A stretch of DNA of 64,000 nt from Comamonas resistens (GTDB lineage: Bacteria; Pseudomonadota; Gammaproteobacteria; Burkholderiales; Burkholderiaceae_C), in contig NZ_CP125947.1 in the NCBI RefSeq assembly GCF_030064165.1, positions 1,054,001 to 1,118,000 of the forward strand, in the 5' to 3' direction. Each line of letters starts with the position of its first letter. The first letter of the stretch is position 1. The translations under genes were made by a program, and so were the position numbers. This document shows positions 19,499 through 28,238 of the stretch, in pieces. The notes beneath the pieces are model-generated. The model was not told the DNA's origin. It saw only the letters and a program-made list of their open reading frames with translations, and did no database searches.

Positions 19499-20281
19499 AT
19501 GGCAGATAGCATGACTTCCACGGTCCTCCACGTCTCGGATATCTCCAAGCGCTTTGGCGGGCTGCAGGCCCTGTCCGGCGTGAACATGAAGATCGAGCGC
19601 GGACAGGTCTATGGCCTGATCGGCCCCAATGGCGCGGGCAAGACCACTTTCTTTAATGTCATCACCGGCCTTTACACGCCCGATACCGGCAAGTTCGAGC
19701 TCGATGGCAAGCCCTACGAGCCTACGGCGGTGCACAAGGTGGCCAGAGCCGGTATTGCACGTACCTTTCAGAACATTCGTCTGTTCGCAGAAATGACGGC
19801 GCTGGAGAACGTCATGGTGGGGCGCCATGTGCGCACGCATTCGGGCCTGATCGGCGCGGTGCTCCGCACCCGGCGCTTCAAGGCCGAGGAAGCAGCGATC
19901 CGCGCGCGTGCGAAGGAACTGCTTGACTATGTGGGTATAGGCAAGTACGCGGACTTCAGGGCGCGCACGCTGTCCTATGGCGACCAGCGCCGCCTGGAGA
20001 TCGCCCGCGCGCTGGCAACAGACCCGAAGCTGATTGCGCTGGACGAGCCTGCGGCCGGCATGAACGCCACCGAAAAAGTGCAGCTGCGCGAGCTGATCGA
20101 CCGCATCCGCAATGACCAGCGCACCATCTTGCTGATCGAGCACGATGTGAAGCTGGTCATGGGCTTGTGTGACCGCGTGACCGTACTGGACTACGGCAAA
20201 CCGATTGCAGAGGGCACGCCTGCCGAAGTGCAGAAGAATGAAAAAGTGATTGAAGCCTATCTGGGCACCGGAGGCCACTGA
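19499..20281 (+). CDS. livG: Branched-chain amino-acid ABC transporter, ATPase LivG
   Basis: The 260-residue ABC ATPase has Walker A GPNGAGKTT, the IARTFQNIRLF segment, and a signature written LSYGDQRRLEIARAL, the LivG variant of LSGGQ. Walker B is IALDEPAAGMN, followed by the LivG-specific IEHDVKLVMGLCDRVTVLDYG. It powers the Liv importer with LivF on the cytoplasmic face. Confidence 0.95.
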   Translation: MADSMTSTVLHVSDISKRFGGLQALSGVNMKIERGQVYGLIGPNGAGKTTFFNVITGLYTPDTGKFELDGKPYEPTAVHKVARAGIARTFQNIRLFAEMTALENVMVGRHVRTHSGLIGAVLRTRRFKAEEAAIRARAKELLDYVGIGKYADFRARTLSYGDQRRLEIARALATDPKLIALDEPAAGMNATEKVQLRELIDRIRNDQRTILLIEHDVKLVMGLCDRVTVLDYGKPIAEGTPAEVQKNEKVIEAYLGTGGH

Positions 20282-20283
20282 AG

Positions 20284-21042
20284 ATGCAGGATCAAGTACA
20301 GGAACATCCTCAGGCCGCCAAGGCCGCAGGTGCGGTGCTGCTGCAGGTCACCGGCCTGAAGGTGGCTTATGGCGGCATTCAGGCTGTCAAAGGGGTGGAT
20401 TTCGAGGTGCGCCAGGGTGAGCTGGTATCCCTGATCGGCTCCAACGGCGCCGGCAAAACCACCACCATGAAGGCCGTGACGCGGGGCCTGCCCATCGCGG
20501 ACGGAGACATTCTTTATTTAGGCAAAAGCATCAGAAACAAGGGCGCCTGGGATCTGGTGGCCGAAGGGCTGGTCATGGTGCCCGAGGGGCGCGGTGTCTT
20601 TGCCCGCATGACGATTACCGAGAATCTGCTCATGGGCGCCTATACGCGCAATGACAAGGCCGGCATCCAGGCCGATATCGAGCGCATGTTCGGCATCTTT
20701 CCCCGTCTCAAGGAGCGCAAGGATCAGCTGGCCGGCACCATGTCCGGCGGCGAACAGCAGATGCTGGCCATGGCCAGGGCCTTGATGAGTCAGCCCAAGG
20801 TGCTGCTGCTCGATGAGCCATCCATGGGCCTGTCTCCCATCATGGTGGACAAGATTTTCGAGGTGGTGGCAGATGTCTATGCCTTGGGGGTGACCATGGT
20901 TCTGGTGGAGCAGAACGCCAGCCGCGCACTGGCGGTGGCTGACCGTGGCTATGTGATGGAGTCCGGCATCATCACCATGACCGGACCCGGTCAGACTCTG
21001 CTCAGCGATCCAAGGGTGAGAGCCGCTTATCTGGGGGAATAG
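20284..21042 (+). CDS. livF: Branched-chain amino-acid ABC transporter, ATPase LivF
   Basis: The 252-residue ABC ATPase has Walker A GSNGAGKTT, signature MSGGEQQMLAMARAL, Walker B LLLDEPSMGLSP and the VLVEQNASRALAVADRGYVMESG tail typical of LivF. It is the last gene of the operon and starts 2 bp after livG. An N-terminal extension of about 20 residues rich in Gln/Ala precedes the fold. Downstream is a long AT-rich gap. Confidence 0.95.
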   Translation: MQDQVQEHPQAAKAAGAVLLQVTGLKVAYGGIQAVKGVDFEVRQGELVSLIGSNGAGKTTTMKAVTRGLPIADGDILYLGKSIRNKGAWDLVAEGLVMVPEGRGVFARMTITENLLMGAYTRNDKAGIQADIERMFGIFPRLKERKDQLAGTMSGGEQQMLAMARALMSQPKVLLLDEPSMGLSPIMVDKIFEVVADVYALGVTMVLVEQNASRALAVADRGYVMESGIITMTGPGQTLLSDPRVRAAYLGE

Positions 21043-21817
21043 AGTTGGGCAAGCAAGAGAGCGGCTGGCAGGTGCATCGCTTGGTCGATGGCGATGCACT
21101 GTTTGACGACCTGCTTCGACTCAGACTCAAATCCCCTTAAATCTGTGTAAGTGACAAAAATATGACGTTTTTGTGTCATATTTTTTTGTTTTATTTGCTT
21201 CTTTTTAACTCTTTTTGATTCGATTTAACAACTGAAAGAAATTTGGATAGATCGAAAAGAAATTATTGGAACGAAATCGCAACATCCGAATGGATTGCCA
21301 TGTGCGGGTTGCAGCTTGCTCCGGGTCTTTGCATATCGCCGTTGCCGGTAAGTGATCCGGTTGGCTTGGTCGGCTTGGGACAGTTGATTGCCTGCCTCAG
21401 GGTTGCCGACTGGGAGCATTGACTGGGTGATGGTGGAGAGAGCCAGGATCCAGGTTTTTTGCATGGAAATACCTGGGGAATACCCTGTAGATCTTGCTCG
21501 TGAAGCTCGCCGTCAAGCGCGGCAAAGCGGCATGGCGACGGCTGCGGAACCACCAGTTTCGCAGCTGCTGTTACATGCTCGGACTGAGCTGTGTTTGGGT
21601 TCTTCTATTTGAACTGGCAGGCCGAGTGAAGTTTTTTATGGATGTCCAAGGCAAGACAGGTGAGGTGTATTTTATTTTTCGTGAGGCTTGAAGGGGTGTC
21701 TTGAATGCGCGCACAAACGCACAAAGACTCAAGAGTAAACTTCGCCCCGTTTAAGCCGGGAACCATGCTGTGTTGCAGTGCGTCGCCTGGTTTCTTTTTC
21801 CCCGGTAAGGAGCATTC
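21043..21817. other. 775-bp AT-rich intergenic region
   Basis: No gene is supported here. Bases 21130-21260 are strikingly AT-rich for this genome. They include TATGAC and GTCATA (an inverted pair) followed by a run of seven T at about 21180, which could terminate the livF transcript. The short open frames at 21388-21691 have no recognisable motif, no good ribosome binding site and atypical composition. The last 100 bases must contain the promoter of the DUF47-pit operon. Confidence 0.5.
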
Positions 21818-22465
21818 ATGCTGTTTGGCAAGCTATTGCCGCGCGAAGGTAATTTTTTCGAGATGTTCAATCAACATGCAGACCGCATCGTTGAAGCAGC
21901 TCACGCCTTCTCGCAACTCGTTGCAAACTACAACGACCCTCATTTGCGCGAAAAGTACAACGCTGACGTTGACAACGCCGAGCGCGCGGCTGACCGTGTG
22001 ACCCACGATGTCTCCAAGCTGCTGCACAAGACCTTCATCACGCCTCTGGATCGCGAACATATCCATTCGCTGATCAACACCATGGATGATGTGGCCGACC
22101 TGATTCAGGACTCGGCGGAAACCATGGCCCTGTACGACGTGCGTCACATGACTGACGAAATCACACGTCTGACAGACCTGTGCGTGCGCTGCTGCGAGCG
22201 TCTGCGCGACGCCGTCAAGCTGCTGGATCGCCTGTCCGATCCGGCTATCGTCGAAGCCATGCATAAGACCTGTGACGAGATCGATCGTCTGGAAGGTGAT
22301 GCGGACCGCGTGATGCGCGCCGCCATGAGCAAGCTCTTCCGCGAAGAGCCCGATGTGCGTGAGGTGATCAAGCTCAAGGCCATCTATGAGCTGCTGGAAA
22401 CCATCACCGACCGCTGCGAAGACGTGGCGAACCTGATCGAGGGCATCGTCCTCGAGAATTCCTGA
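21818..22465 (+). CDS. DUF47 family (PhoU-like) Pit accessory protein
   Basis: The 215-residue all-helical protein begins MLFGKLLPREGNFFEMFNQHA, the standard start of DUF47 proteins. It carries FITPLDREHIHSLINTMDDVADLIQD, the PhoU-like metal-binding helix, and later YELLETITDRCEDVANLIEGIVLE. DUF47 proteins are encoded next to PiT phosphate transporters and modulate them; the pit gene starts 19 bp downstream. A GTAAGGAG ribosome binding site precedes the ATG. Confidence 0.9.
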   Translation: MLFGKLLPREGNFFEMFNQHADRIVEAAHAFSQLVANYNDPHLREKYNADVDNAERAADRVTHDVSKLLHKTFITPLDREHIHSLINTMDDVADLIQDSAETMALYDVRHMTDEITRLTDLCVRCCERLRDAVKLLDRLSDPAIVEAMHKTCDEIDRLEGDADRVMRAAMSKLFREEPDVREVIKLKAIYELLETITDRCEDVANLIEGIVLENS

Positions 22466-22484
22466 TTCTCGCTGGAGCCCGATC

Positions 22485-23495
22485 ATGGAGCCGGTACAGG
22501 CAGCCCTCTGGGTTGTGATTTTGCTGGTGGTGCTCGCCTTGCTGTTCGATTTCATGAACGGCTTTCACGACGCTGCCAATTCGATTGCCACCGTGGTCTC
22601 CACGGGGGTTCTCAAGCCCACGCAGGCCGTGGTGTTTGCCGCGTTCTTCAACGTGGTTGCGGTTTTTATCTTCCATCTGAGCGTGGCCGCAACCGTGGGC
22701 AAGGGTATTGTTCAGCCGGGCATTGTGGATACCCATGTGGTGTTCGGCGCTCTGGTTGGCGCCATCGTCTGGAACGTCATCACCTGGATCTACGGCATTC
22801 CCAGCAGTTCCTCGCACGCTTTGATTGGCGGCATCGTGGGCGCGGTGATTGCCAAGGCAGGTGCCGGTGCGCTGATCGCCAGCGGTATCTGGAAGACCGT
22901 GGCATTCATCTTTATTTCCCCGGTGCTGGGCTTTTTGCTGGGCTCGTTGATGATGGTGCTGGTGGCCTGGATCTTCCGCCGCACCAGCCCCAACCGCGTA
23001 GACAAGTGGTTTCGCCGTCTGCAACTGGTGTCCGCCGGTGCATACAGCCTGGGTCACGGCGGTAATGATGCGCAAAAGACCATCGGCATCATCTGGCTGC
23101 TGCTGATCGCCACAGGATACGCCAATGCCGGCGATGCCTCGCCCCCGACCTGGACCATCGTGAGCTGCTATCTGGCCATTGGCATGGGCACCATGTTCGG
23201 TGGCTGGCGCATTGTGAAGACCATGGGCCAGAAGATCACCAAGCTCAAGCCCGTGGGCGGCTTCTGCGCCGAATCCGGTGGTGCTTTGACATTGTTCTTT
23301 GCAACCTTCCTGGGTGTTCCTGTCTCGACCACACACACCATTACCGGTGCCATCGTGGGCGTAGGTTCCACTCAGCGCGCCAGTGCCGTGCGCTGGGGCG
23401 TGGCTGGCAACATCGTCTGGGCCTGGGTTCTGACAATCCCTGCCAGCGCTTTCGTGGCTTCGATTGCCTACTGGGTCAGCCTGCAGCTGTATTGA
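22485..23495 (+). CDS. pit: Inorganic phosphate transporter, PiT family
   Basis: The 336-residue membrane protein has the duplicated PiT signature. The first copy is FDFMNGFHDAANSIATVVSTG; the second is SLGHGGNDAQKTIGIIW followed by GVPVSTTHTITGAIVGVGS. It is a low-affinity cation:phosphate symporter. Translation is probably coupled to the DUF47 gene just upstream. It is followed by a strong bidirectional terminator shared with the convergent GGDEF-EAL gene. Confidence 0.93.
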   Translation: MEPVQAALWVVILLVVLALLFDFMNGFHDAANSIATVVSTGVLKPTQAVVFAAFFNVVAVFIFHLSVAATVGKGIVQPGIVDTHVVFGALVGAIVWNVITWIYGIPSSSSHALIGGIVGAVIAKAGAGALIASGIWKTVAFIFISPVLGFLLGSLMMVLVAWIFRRTSPNRVDKWFRRLQLVSAGAYSLGHGGNDAQKTIGIIWLLLIATGYANAGDASPPTWTIVSCYLAIGMGTMFGGWRIVKTMGQKITKLKPVGGFCAESGGALTLFFATFLGVPVSTTHTITGAIVGVGSTQRASAVRWGVAGNIVWAWVLTIPASAFVASIAYWVSLQLY

Positions 23496-23553
23496 TCGGC
23501 ATCTGCTTCTTTATCAGTAGCTGATGACGCTTTCTGAATAAGGGTGAAATGCT

Positions 23554-23582
23554 AAAAAGGCTTCGCAATGCGAAGCCTTTTT
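23554..23582. terminator. Bidirectional terminator between pit and the GGDEF-EAL gene
   Basis: AAAAAGGCTTCGC (23554-23566) and GCGAAGCCTTTTT (23570-23582) pair perfectly over 13 bp around AAT. The A and T runs serve both strands. Confidence 0.9.
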
Positions 23583-23601
23583 GTTTGGCGCCTAGGGTGG
23601 G

Positions 23602-25431
23602 TCAGGCTGCTTTTCGTAGCTGACCGACTTGCGGCATATGCAGCAGCGATTTGAGTTGGTGTGCAGGCACTGGCGCGCTGAACAAATAACCCATGAAATG
23701 CTGGCAGCCATGCTGGGCCAGCAATGCTCTTTGCTCCAGCGTTTCCACACCAGAGGCGACGAGCAGAACCTGGGCGCGTTGGGCCAGAGCGATGGCCGTC
23801 TGTGCTGCAGCATCGCTGGCATTGTTGGGCCCCAGGCGTTGCACCAGAGTCTGGGAGAGCTTGACCTGAAAGAGCGGAAGTCGGGCCAGAACGTCCTGAT
23901 TGCCAGCTCCGTTGCCGAAGTCGTCCAGTGACAAGCGCACCCCCATGGTGTTCAGTTGCCCGAGCACGGTGGCGAGATCGGCATCGAGTGGCTGCAGCGA
24001 GCGATTGGACAGTTCCAGAATCAGTAAGGTCGGGGCTATGCCTGTTTGGGAAAGAATGCTCTCCAGCTGTTCGACAAAGTCGGGCTGCTGCAGCTGTCTG
24101 GGGCTGATGTTGACGCTCACGGGCAGGTGATTCAACTGAGCATCGTTTTTCCAGCGAGCCATCTGCTCGCAGGTGGCCCGGATGCTCCAGAGTCCCAGTG
24201 GAACAATGATGTTGGAGTCTTCTGCCACCGCAAGAAAAATGCGGGGAGGCACCAGCCCGCGCACGGGATGGCGCCAGCGCAGCAAGGCTTCCAGGCCTGT
24301 TGCCGTGCCATGAACAGAATACTGAGGCTGGAACTGCATCTCGAACTGATTGAGGCGCATGGCCTTGCCCAGCTCCTGCTCCAGCAGGCTGCGATCAGTG
24401 GGGGCCATCAATTGCTCGGGGCGGAAGAAATGCAGGCCACGGCTTTCTTCATCGCGCAGGCGATACATGGCGCTCTCGGCCTGATTGAGCAGTTCACTGG
24501 CCGAGCGTGAGTGGGGGCCAAACAGCGTGGCGCCGATATTGGCCTGCAGTTTGAAGGACATGCCAGAGACGGTATAGCCAGCATTGAGGCTGTCTTGCAG
24601 CCGCTCACCAAGTCGCTCTACGAGCAGACTGGCCAGATCGGGGTCCGGGGAAAGGTCCGAAATCATGATGACGAAATGCTCGGCATCCACGCGCGCCACG
24701 CTATCGCATGCCCGCATGCAGCTGAACAGGCGCTGAGCAATCTCCTGCTGCAGGTGGCTGGCAGAGGCACTGCCGCCCGTTTGCTGCAAGGCTTCGCCTG
24801 CATTCATGTCTATGGTCAGCAGAGCACCGCGCCAGCCTGTGCGTTCAGACTGGATCATGGCCTGGGAGAGGCGATCCAGCAGCAGTCGGCGATTGGGTAG
24901 CTGAGTCAGTGCATCAAAGAATGTCAGGTCGTCGGCGTCGTTGCTGTCAGAGATGATTTCCTTGCAGGTCAGCAGGCTGTAGCTGGCCGATATGGGGTGA
25001 ATTGCCAGCAAGACCTCACGCCCATTGGGAAGCGTGGCTTGTGCGCTGGGAAGCTGCCGGGATAATGTGCTCAGATGGGCTGCGGCCACACTGCTGTGTC
25101 TTTCAGCCGCGCAGGCTGTTTGCAGCACGGCTTGCAGCGAGGAGCCGACCTTCAAACTCTGAGCCAGCCATGGGAAGAGCTGGAGATAGCCTTCGTTCCA
25201 GCGCTGTGCACGGTTCTGCGCGTCGAGCAGAACAAAGCCGCTGCAGGCTTGCTCCAGAATGCGAAACAGTTGTTCGCCATAGGCCCCGACAAGGCTGGTG
25301 GCTGTGGGGAATGGAGATTCAGTCTTGGCAGACTTGTCAGTAGGTGCGGACATGGAACCTCTTGAGGCAGACATGAGGCAAGCCAGACCCTCGGAGCCTG
25401 CAAGGCGACGGCTGAGGTCTGCATTCATCAC
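23602..25431 (-). CDS. Degenerate GGDEF-EAL domain protein (probable non-catalytic c-di-GMP receptor or scaffold)
   Basis: The 609-residue cytoplasmic protein has three parts: an N-terminal PAS-like region (about 50-160), a GGDEF domain (about 170-330) and an EAL domain (about 340-600). The GGDEF signature reads DAEHF in ARVDAEHFVIM, so cyclase activity is unlikely. The EAL motif (EALLRW), the NIS asparagine and DDFG are kept. However, the catalytic base region AEGVET reads ASGVET, the Lys-Ile-Asp motif reads KLS, and the QGY glutamine is Met (FMGYLF). Loss of the base predicts no phosphodiesterase activity, though nucleotide binding remains possible. No membrane segment is seen. The gene is monocistronic. 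Confidence 0.85.
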   Translation of the reverse strand: MMNADLSRRLAGSEGLACLMSASRGSMSAPTDKSAKTESPFPTATSLVGAYGEQLFRILEQACSGFVLLDAQNRAQRWNEGYLQLFPWLAQSLKVGSSLQAVLQTACAAERHSSVAAAHLSTLSRQLPSAQATLPNGREVLLAIHPISASYSLLTCKEIISDSNDADDLTFFDALTQLPNRRLLLDRLSQAMIQSERTGWRGALLTIDMNAGEALQQTGGSASASHLQQEIAQRLFSCMRACDSVARVDAEHFVIMISDLSPDPDLASLLVERLGERLQDSLNAGYTVSGMSFKLQANIGATLFGPHSRSASELLNQAESAMYRLRDEESRGLHFFRPEQLMAPTDRSLLEQELGKAMRLNQFEMQFQPQYSVHGTATGLEALLRWRHPVRGLVPPRIFLAVAEDSNIIVPLGLWSIRATCEQMARWKNDAQLNHLPVSVNISPRQLQQPDFVEQLESILSQTGIAPTLLILELSNRSLQPLDADLATVLGQLNTMGVRLSLDDFGNGAGNQDVLARLPLFQVKLSQTLVQRLGPNNASDAAAQTAIALAQRAQVLLVASGVETLEQRALLAQHGCQHFMGYLFSAPVPAHQLKSLLHMPQVGQLRKAA

Positions 25432-25588
25432 AAAATGTATGCGATGGTTACATTGTGGGCGGCCTGCTGCAAAGGCGGCTTTACCTGGAGGCGAAGTGAC
25501 AAAAATTAGATTTTTGCCTACATGCGCGCAGGCGTTCAGCGTTCAGTTCAGGCAGTGCTGAAAGGCTCAGCACCGCTGTGGTTCAAGA

Positions 25589-26074
25589 TCACTGGGAGAT
25601 CTTGCGTGCTTCCTCGACTTGATATTCGAAGTAATGCTGGAAGCTATAGGCGATGCTGGCCATGAGCACGGTGGCCCCTAGCATCAATGACAGGCCTATT
25701 CCCATGATGGTGCCCCAGTGAGTGCTGCCGGCAGGCGCATCGGCTGGCAGCTCGGGGTTGAAACGCTGGTTCCAGCGGGTTTTGTCCATCAGCCCATAAA
25801 GAATGGCACGCAATGCGCAACCGGCCAGGGTGAAGCCCAGCATGGGTATCAGCAGCCAACTCAGTTGGTCGTCCTGCCCCAGTTGCTGAACGCGCTCGAT
25901 TCCGTACACGCCAAGCGCTGTGGGAATGGGGAGCAGCCAGCCCATCCAGTCGCCCATGCCGTAGAGGTAGAAACGGTGCAAGCCCAAAGCGCCTCCCAAA
26001 AAGGCCAGCCAGGTTGCGACCGTCTTGTGCTTGGTTCTGGCGGTGACGGAGGAGGTGGTCAAGGTGCGGCTCAT
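25589..26074 (-). CDS. TM2 domain-containing membrane protein
   Basis: The 161-residue protein begins with a short basic tail. It then has a TM2 domain (KHKTVATWLAFLGGALGLHRFYLYGMGDWMGWLLPIP), with the glycine-rich first helix and the LHRFYLY linker typical of that family. A second pair of hydrophobic segments follows (about residues 70-95 and 125-150). TM2 proteins are small inner-membrane proteins of unknown function. It is divergent from rpsP, with about 260 bp between them. Confidence 0.8.
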   Translation of the reverse strand: MSRTLTTSSVTARTKHKTVATWLAFLGGALGLHRFYLYGMGDWMGWLLPIPTALGVYGIERVQQLGQDDQLSWLLIPMLGFTLAGCALRAILYGLMDKTRWNQRFNPELPADAPAGSTHWGTIMGIGLSLMLGATVLMASIAYSFQHYFEYQVEEARKISQ

Positions 26075-26187
26075 GAGCGGAAGATGCAGGGCATGGGAAC
26101 GAATCCATTATTCATGCGCTGCAACATTTCGGGCTCAGGGCAATTGCGGGCTATACCGTGGTGGAGGCAGGTCTGTTGTAGTTTGGA

Positions 26188-26216
26188 TAGGCATCCTCTG
26201 GAGAACTCGATATAAT
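26188..26216 (+). promoter_or_regulatory. rpsP: Probable sigma70 promoter of the rpsP operon
   Basis: A perfect -10 box TATAAT (26211-26216) has TAGGCA (26188-26193, 4 of 6 matches to TTGACA) 17 bp upstream. Transcription would begin about 26223. The resulting leader of about 110 nt contains GCAGTC/GACTGC as a stem and GAAGGAAA before the rpsP ATG at 26337. Confidence 0.6.
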
Positions 26217-26336
26217 CGAGGGTTTTACAGCGTGTCGCTGGCCGGGTGGTCATGTCGCGTGTCTCAAACGCTGTAAGAGAACTTGCGCAGTCGGCAATTT
26301 TTTGACTGCCGTCTGTAACCACCCGAAGGAAATATC

Positions 26337-26591
26337 ATGGTTGTTATTCGTCTGTCCCGCGGCGGCTCCAAGGCTCGTCCCTTCTACAACGTCGTCGTTG
26401 CTGACAAGCGCGTGCGTCGCGACGGTGCTTTCATCGAGCGTCTGGGTTTCTACAACCCCAGCGCCCGTGGCGCTGAAGAAGGTCTGCGTATCGCTCTGGA
26501 TCGCGTGACTTACTGGAAGAGCGTGGGTGCTCAGGCTTCTGAAACGGCTGAACGCCTGATCAAGCAAGCTGCGGCTAAGGTTGCTGCCTAA
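26337..26591 (+). CDS. rpsP: 30S ribosomal protein S16
   Basis: The 84-residue protein begins [20 protein letters not shown] and continues [20 protein letters not shown], the diagnostic S16 sequence. It is the first gene of the rpsP-rimM-trmD-rplS operon. A strong terminator-like hairpin separates it from rimM. Confidence 0.98.
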   Translation: MVVIRLSRGGSKARPFYNVVVADKRVRRDGAFIERLGFYNPSARGAEEGLRIALDRVTYWKSVGAQASETAERLIKQAAAKVAA

Positions 26592-26623
26592 TTTCAGGTA
26601 GCTGCCCTCAAGGCACTTCTCAA

Positions 26624-26663
26624 AGCGGGTTCCGTTGGCTTGCCTGACGGAGCCCGTTTTTTA
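26624..26663 (+). terminator. Intra-operon terminator/attenuator between rpsP and rimM
   Basis: CGGGTTCCGT (26626-26635) and ACGGAGCCCG (26647-26656) pair over 10 bp (one G-U) and are followed directly by TTTTTT. This is a textbook rho-independent terminator. Because the downstream genes belong to the same conserved operon, it probably gives partial read-through and lowers rimM/trmD expression relative to rpsP. Confidence 0.85.
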
Positions 26664-26694
26664 TTGAATTTTCAAATATTCCCGGTTGATTCCT

Positions 26695-27264
26695 ATGAGC
26701 CATATGCCTCTTCTTGAAGCCACAAGCTTGCCAGCGGATGCCATCGAGGTCGGTCGCATTGCCGATGCCTGGGGCATCAAGGGGTGGTTCAAGGTCCACG
26801 CCTTCAGCAGCGCCCCCGAGGCTTTGTTTTCTGCCAAGTCCTGGTATCTGCAGCCGGCTGAAAAAGGTGCCAAGCAGTTCACGGGGACGGTTGTCTTGCC
26901 CGTCAAGCAGGCCCGTTTTCACTCGGACACCATAGTCGCTACCTCGCCCGAGGTGGCGGACCGCAATGCTGCAGAAGCCTTGCGTGGCGCCCGTGTCTTT
27001 GTGGCGCGCGAGCATTTCCCCAAGACCGAGGACGGTGAGTTCTACTGGGTGGATCTGATGGGCCTGACCGTGGTCAACCGCGAAGGCGTTGAGCTGGGCG
27101 TGGTCAATGATCTGATGGCAACAGGCCCGCAGACCGTGCTGGTGCTGGGCTTTGAGCAAGATGGCAAGGAGCAGGAGCGCCTTATTCCCTTTGTGGATGC
27201 CTATGTGGATTCGGTGGACTTGGCCGGCAAGAAAATCGTTGCCGACTGGCAGCCGGATTACTGA
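26695..27264 (+). CDS. rimM: Ribosome maturation factor RimM
   Basis: The 189-residue protein has an N-terminal beta-barrel domain (IEVGRIADAWGIKGWFKVHAF) and a C-terminal PRC-barrel domain (EFYWVDLMGLTVVNREGVELG). The tail LIPFVDAYVDSVDLAGKKI is typical of the family. RimM assists assembly of the 30S head around S19. ATG at 26695 is the most upstream ATG after the terminator; ATG at 26704 is also possible. The TTG at 26686 is less likely. Confidence 0.95.
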   Translation: MSHMPLLEATSLPADAIEVGRIADAWGIKGWFKVHAFSSAPEALFSAKSWYLQPAEKGAKQFTGTVVLPVKQARFHSDTIVATSPEVADRNAAEALRGARVFVAREHFPKTEDGEFYWVDLMGLTVVNREGVELGVVNDLMATGPQTVLVLGFEQDGKEQERLIPFVDAYVDSVDLAGKKIVADWQPDY

Positions 27265-27276
27265 TTTTTTTGCAGC

Positions 27277-27310
27277 GTGTTTTAGCTATTGATTAAATAG
27301 CTGAAAGCGA
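27277..27310. repeat. Short palindrome between rimM and trmD
   Basis: TTAGCTATT and AAATAGCTG surround GATT, making an inverted repeat AGCTATT/AATAGCT in the 55-bp rimM-trmD gap. It resembles the outer arms (ATAGCT) of the palindromic family seen at 154 and 30531, without the AGCGCTT core. Confidence 0.4.
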
Positions 27311-27319
27311 AGACACATC

Positions 27320-28099
27320 ATGCGTTTCGACATTATTACCCTGTTTCCTGAGCTGTTTGCCCCGTTTCTGGAGAGCGGGGTGACACGACGCGCCTACGGC
27401 TCGGGTCAGGTGGCTGTGCATCTGTGGAATCCGCGGGACTGGGCTGAGGGTAATTACCGCCGCGTGGATGATCGTCCATTCGGTGGCGGCCCGGGCATGG
27501 TGATGATGGCCGAGCCGCTGCAGCATTGCCTGGAGGCGATTCGCGCCGCGCGTGCCGAAGCTGATGCGCAGGAGCAGGCCGAGCCGGCTCCAGTCCTGCT
27601 GTTTTCGCCGATAGGCACCACGCTTAAGCATGAGGTGGTTGCGCACTGGGCACAAAGCCGTGGTGCAATTTTGCTGTGTGGTCGCTATGAAGGTATCGAT
27701 CAACGCTTTATCGATACCCACGTGACGCATCAGCTGAGCCTGGGGGATTTCGTACTCTCCGGCGGTGAATTGGCAGCCATGGTGTTGCTTGATTCTCTGA
27801 CACGGCTGCAGCCCGGCGTGCTCAATGATGAAGGCAGCTTTCAGCAGGACAGCTTCAATCCCGCGCTGGATGGATTGCTCGATTGCCCGCATTACACCCG
27901 TCCCGAGGTCTGGAATGGGCAGGAAGTGCCGGCCGAGCTGTTGTCGGGCCACCACGCAAATATCGAGCGTTGGCGCCGGGATCAGCGCCTGCGCATCACG
28001 GCCCAGCACCGGCCGGAGCTGATCGAGCAGGCGCGTGGCCAGGGGTTGCTCAATGCCAAGGACGAGGGGTTTTTGGCAAAAACAAGGACCAAGCTATAA
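27320..28099 (+). CDS. trmD: tRNA (guanine-37-N1)-methyltransferase
   Basis: This 259-residue SPOUT-class enzyme begins [20 protein letters not shown]. It has the [10 protein letters not shown] motif and the trefoil-knot SAM site [25 protein letters not shown] with FVLSGGELA. It methylates G37 of tRNAs reading CNN codons and prevents frameshifting. Residues 75-90 ([17 protein letters not shown]) are a short Ala/Glu-rich insertion. It is followed by rplS after about 140 bp. Confidence 0.97.
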   Translation: MRFDIITLFPELFAPFLESGVTRRAYGSGQVAVHLWNPRDWAEGNYRRVDDRPFGGGPGMVMMAEPLQHCLEAIRAARAEADAQEQAEPAPVLLFSPIGTTLKHEVVAHWAQSRGAILLCGRYEGIDQRFIDTHVTHQLSLGDFVLSGGELAAMVLLDSLTRLQPGVLNDEGSFQQDSFNPALDGLLDCPHYTRPEVWNGQEVPAELLSGHHANIERWRRDQRLRITAQHRPELIEQARGQGLLNAKDEGFLAKTRTKL

Positions 28100-28238
28100 T
28101 TGCAGGCTCTTTGATCCTCTATCCGGCCGCTGTAAGGAATAGCGGAGCAGCCCCATCGGCTGCTTTGTAATACAGCCATAGCTCCAATCCCGGAGCTTGC
28201 CAATTTTGGCGCGGACAAGATCAAGGTGGACTTACATC

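Noticed and set aside
21162..21186. Pho box upstream of the phosphate-uptake operon
   Set aside because: GTGTCATA occurs once but without the 11-bp-spaced repeat needed for PhoB, and it is about 630 bp from the DUF47 start.
21388..21691. Two short plus-strand frames in the livF-DUF47 gap
   Set aside because: No recognisable motif, no convincing ribosome binding site, and the two overlap each other in different frames.
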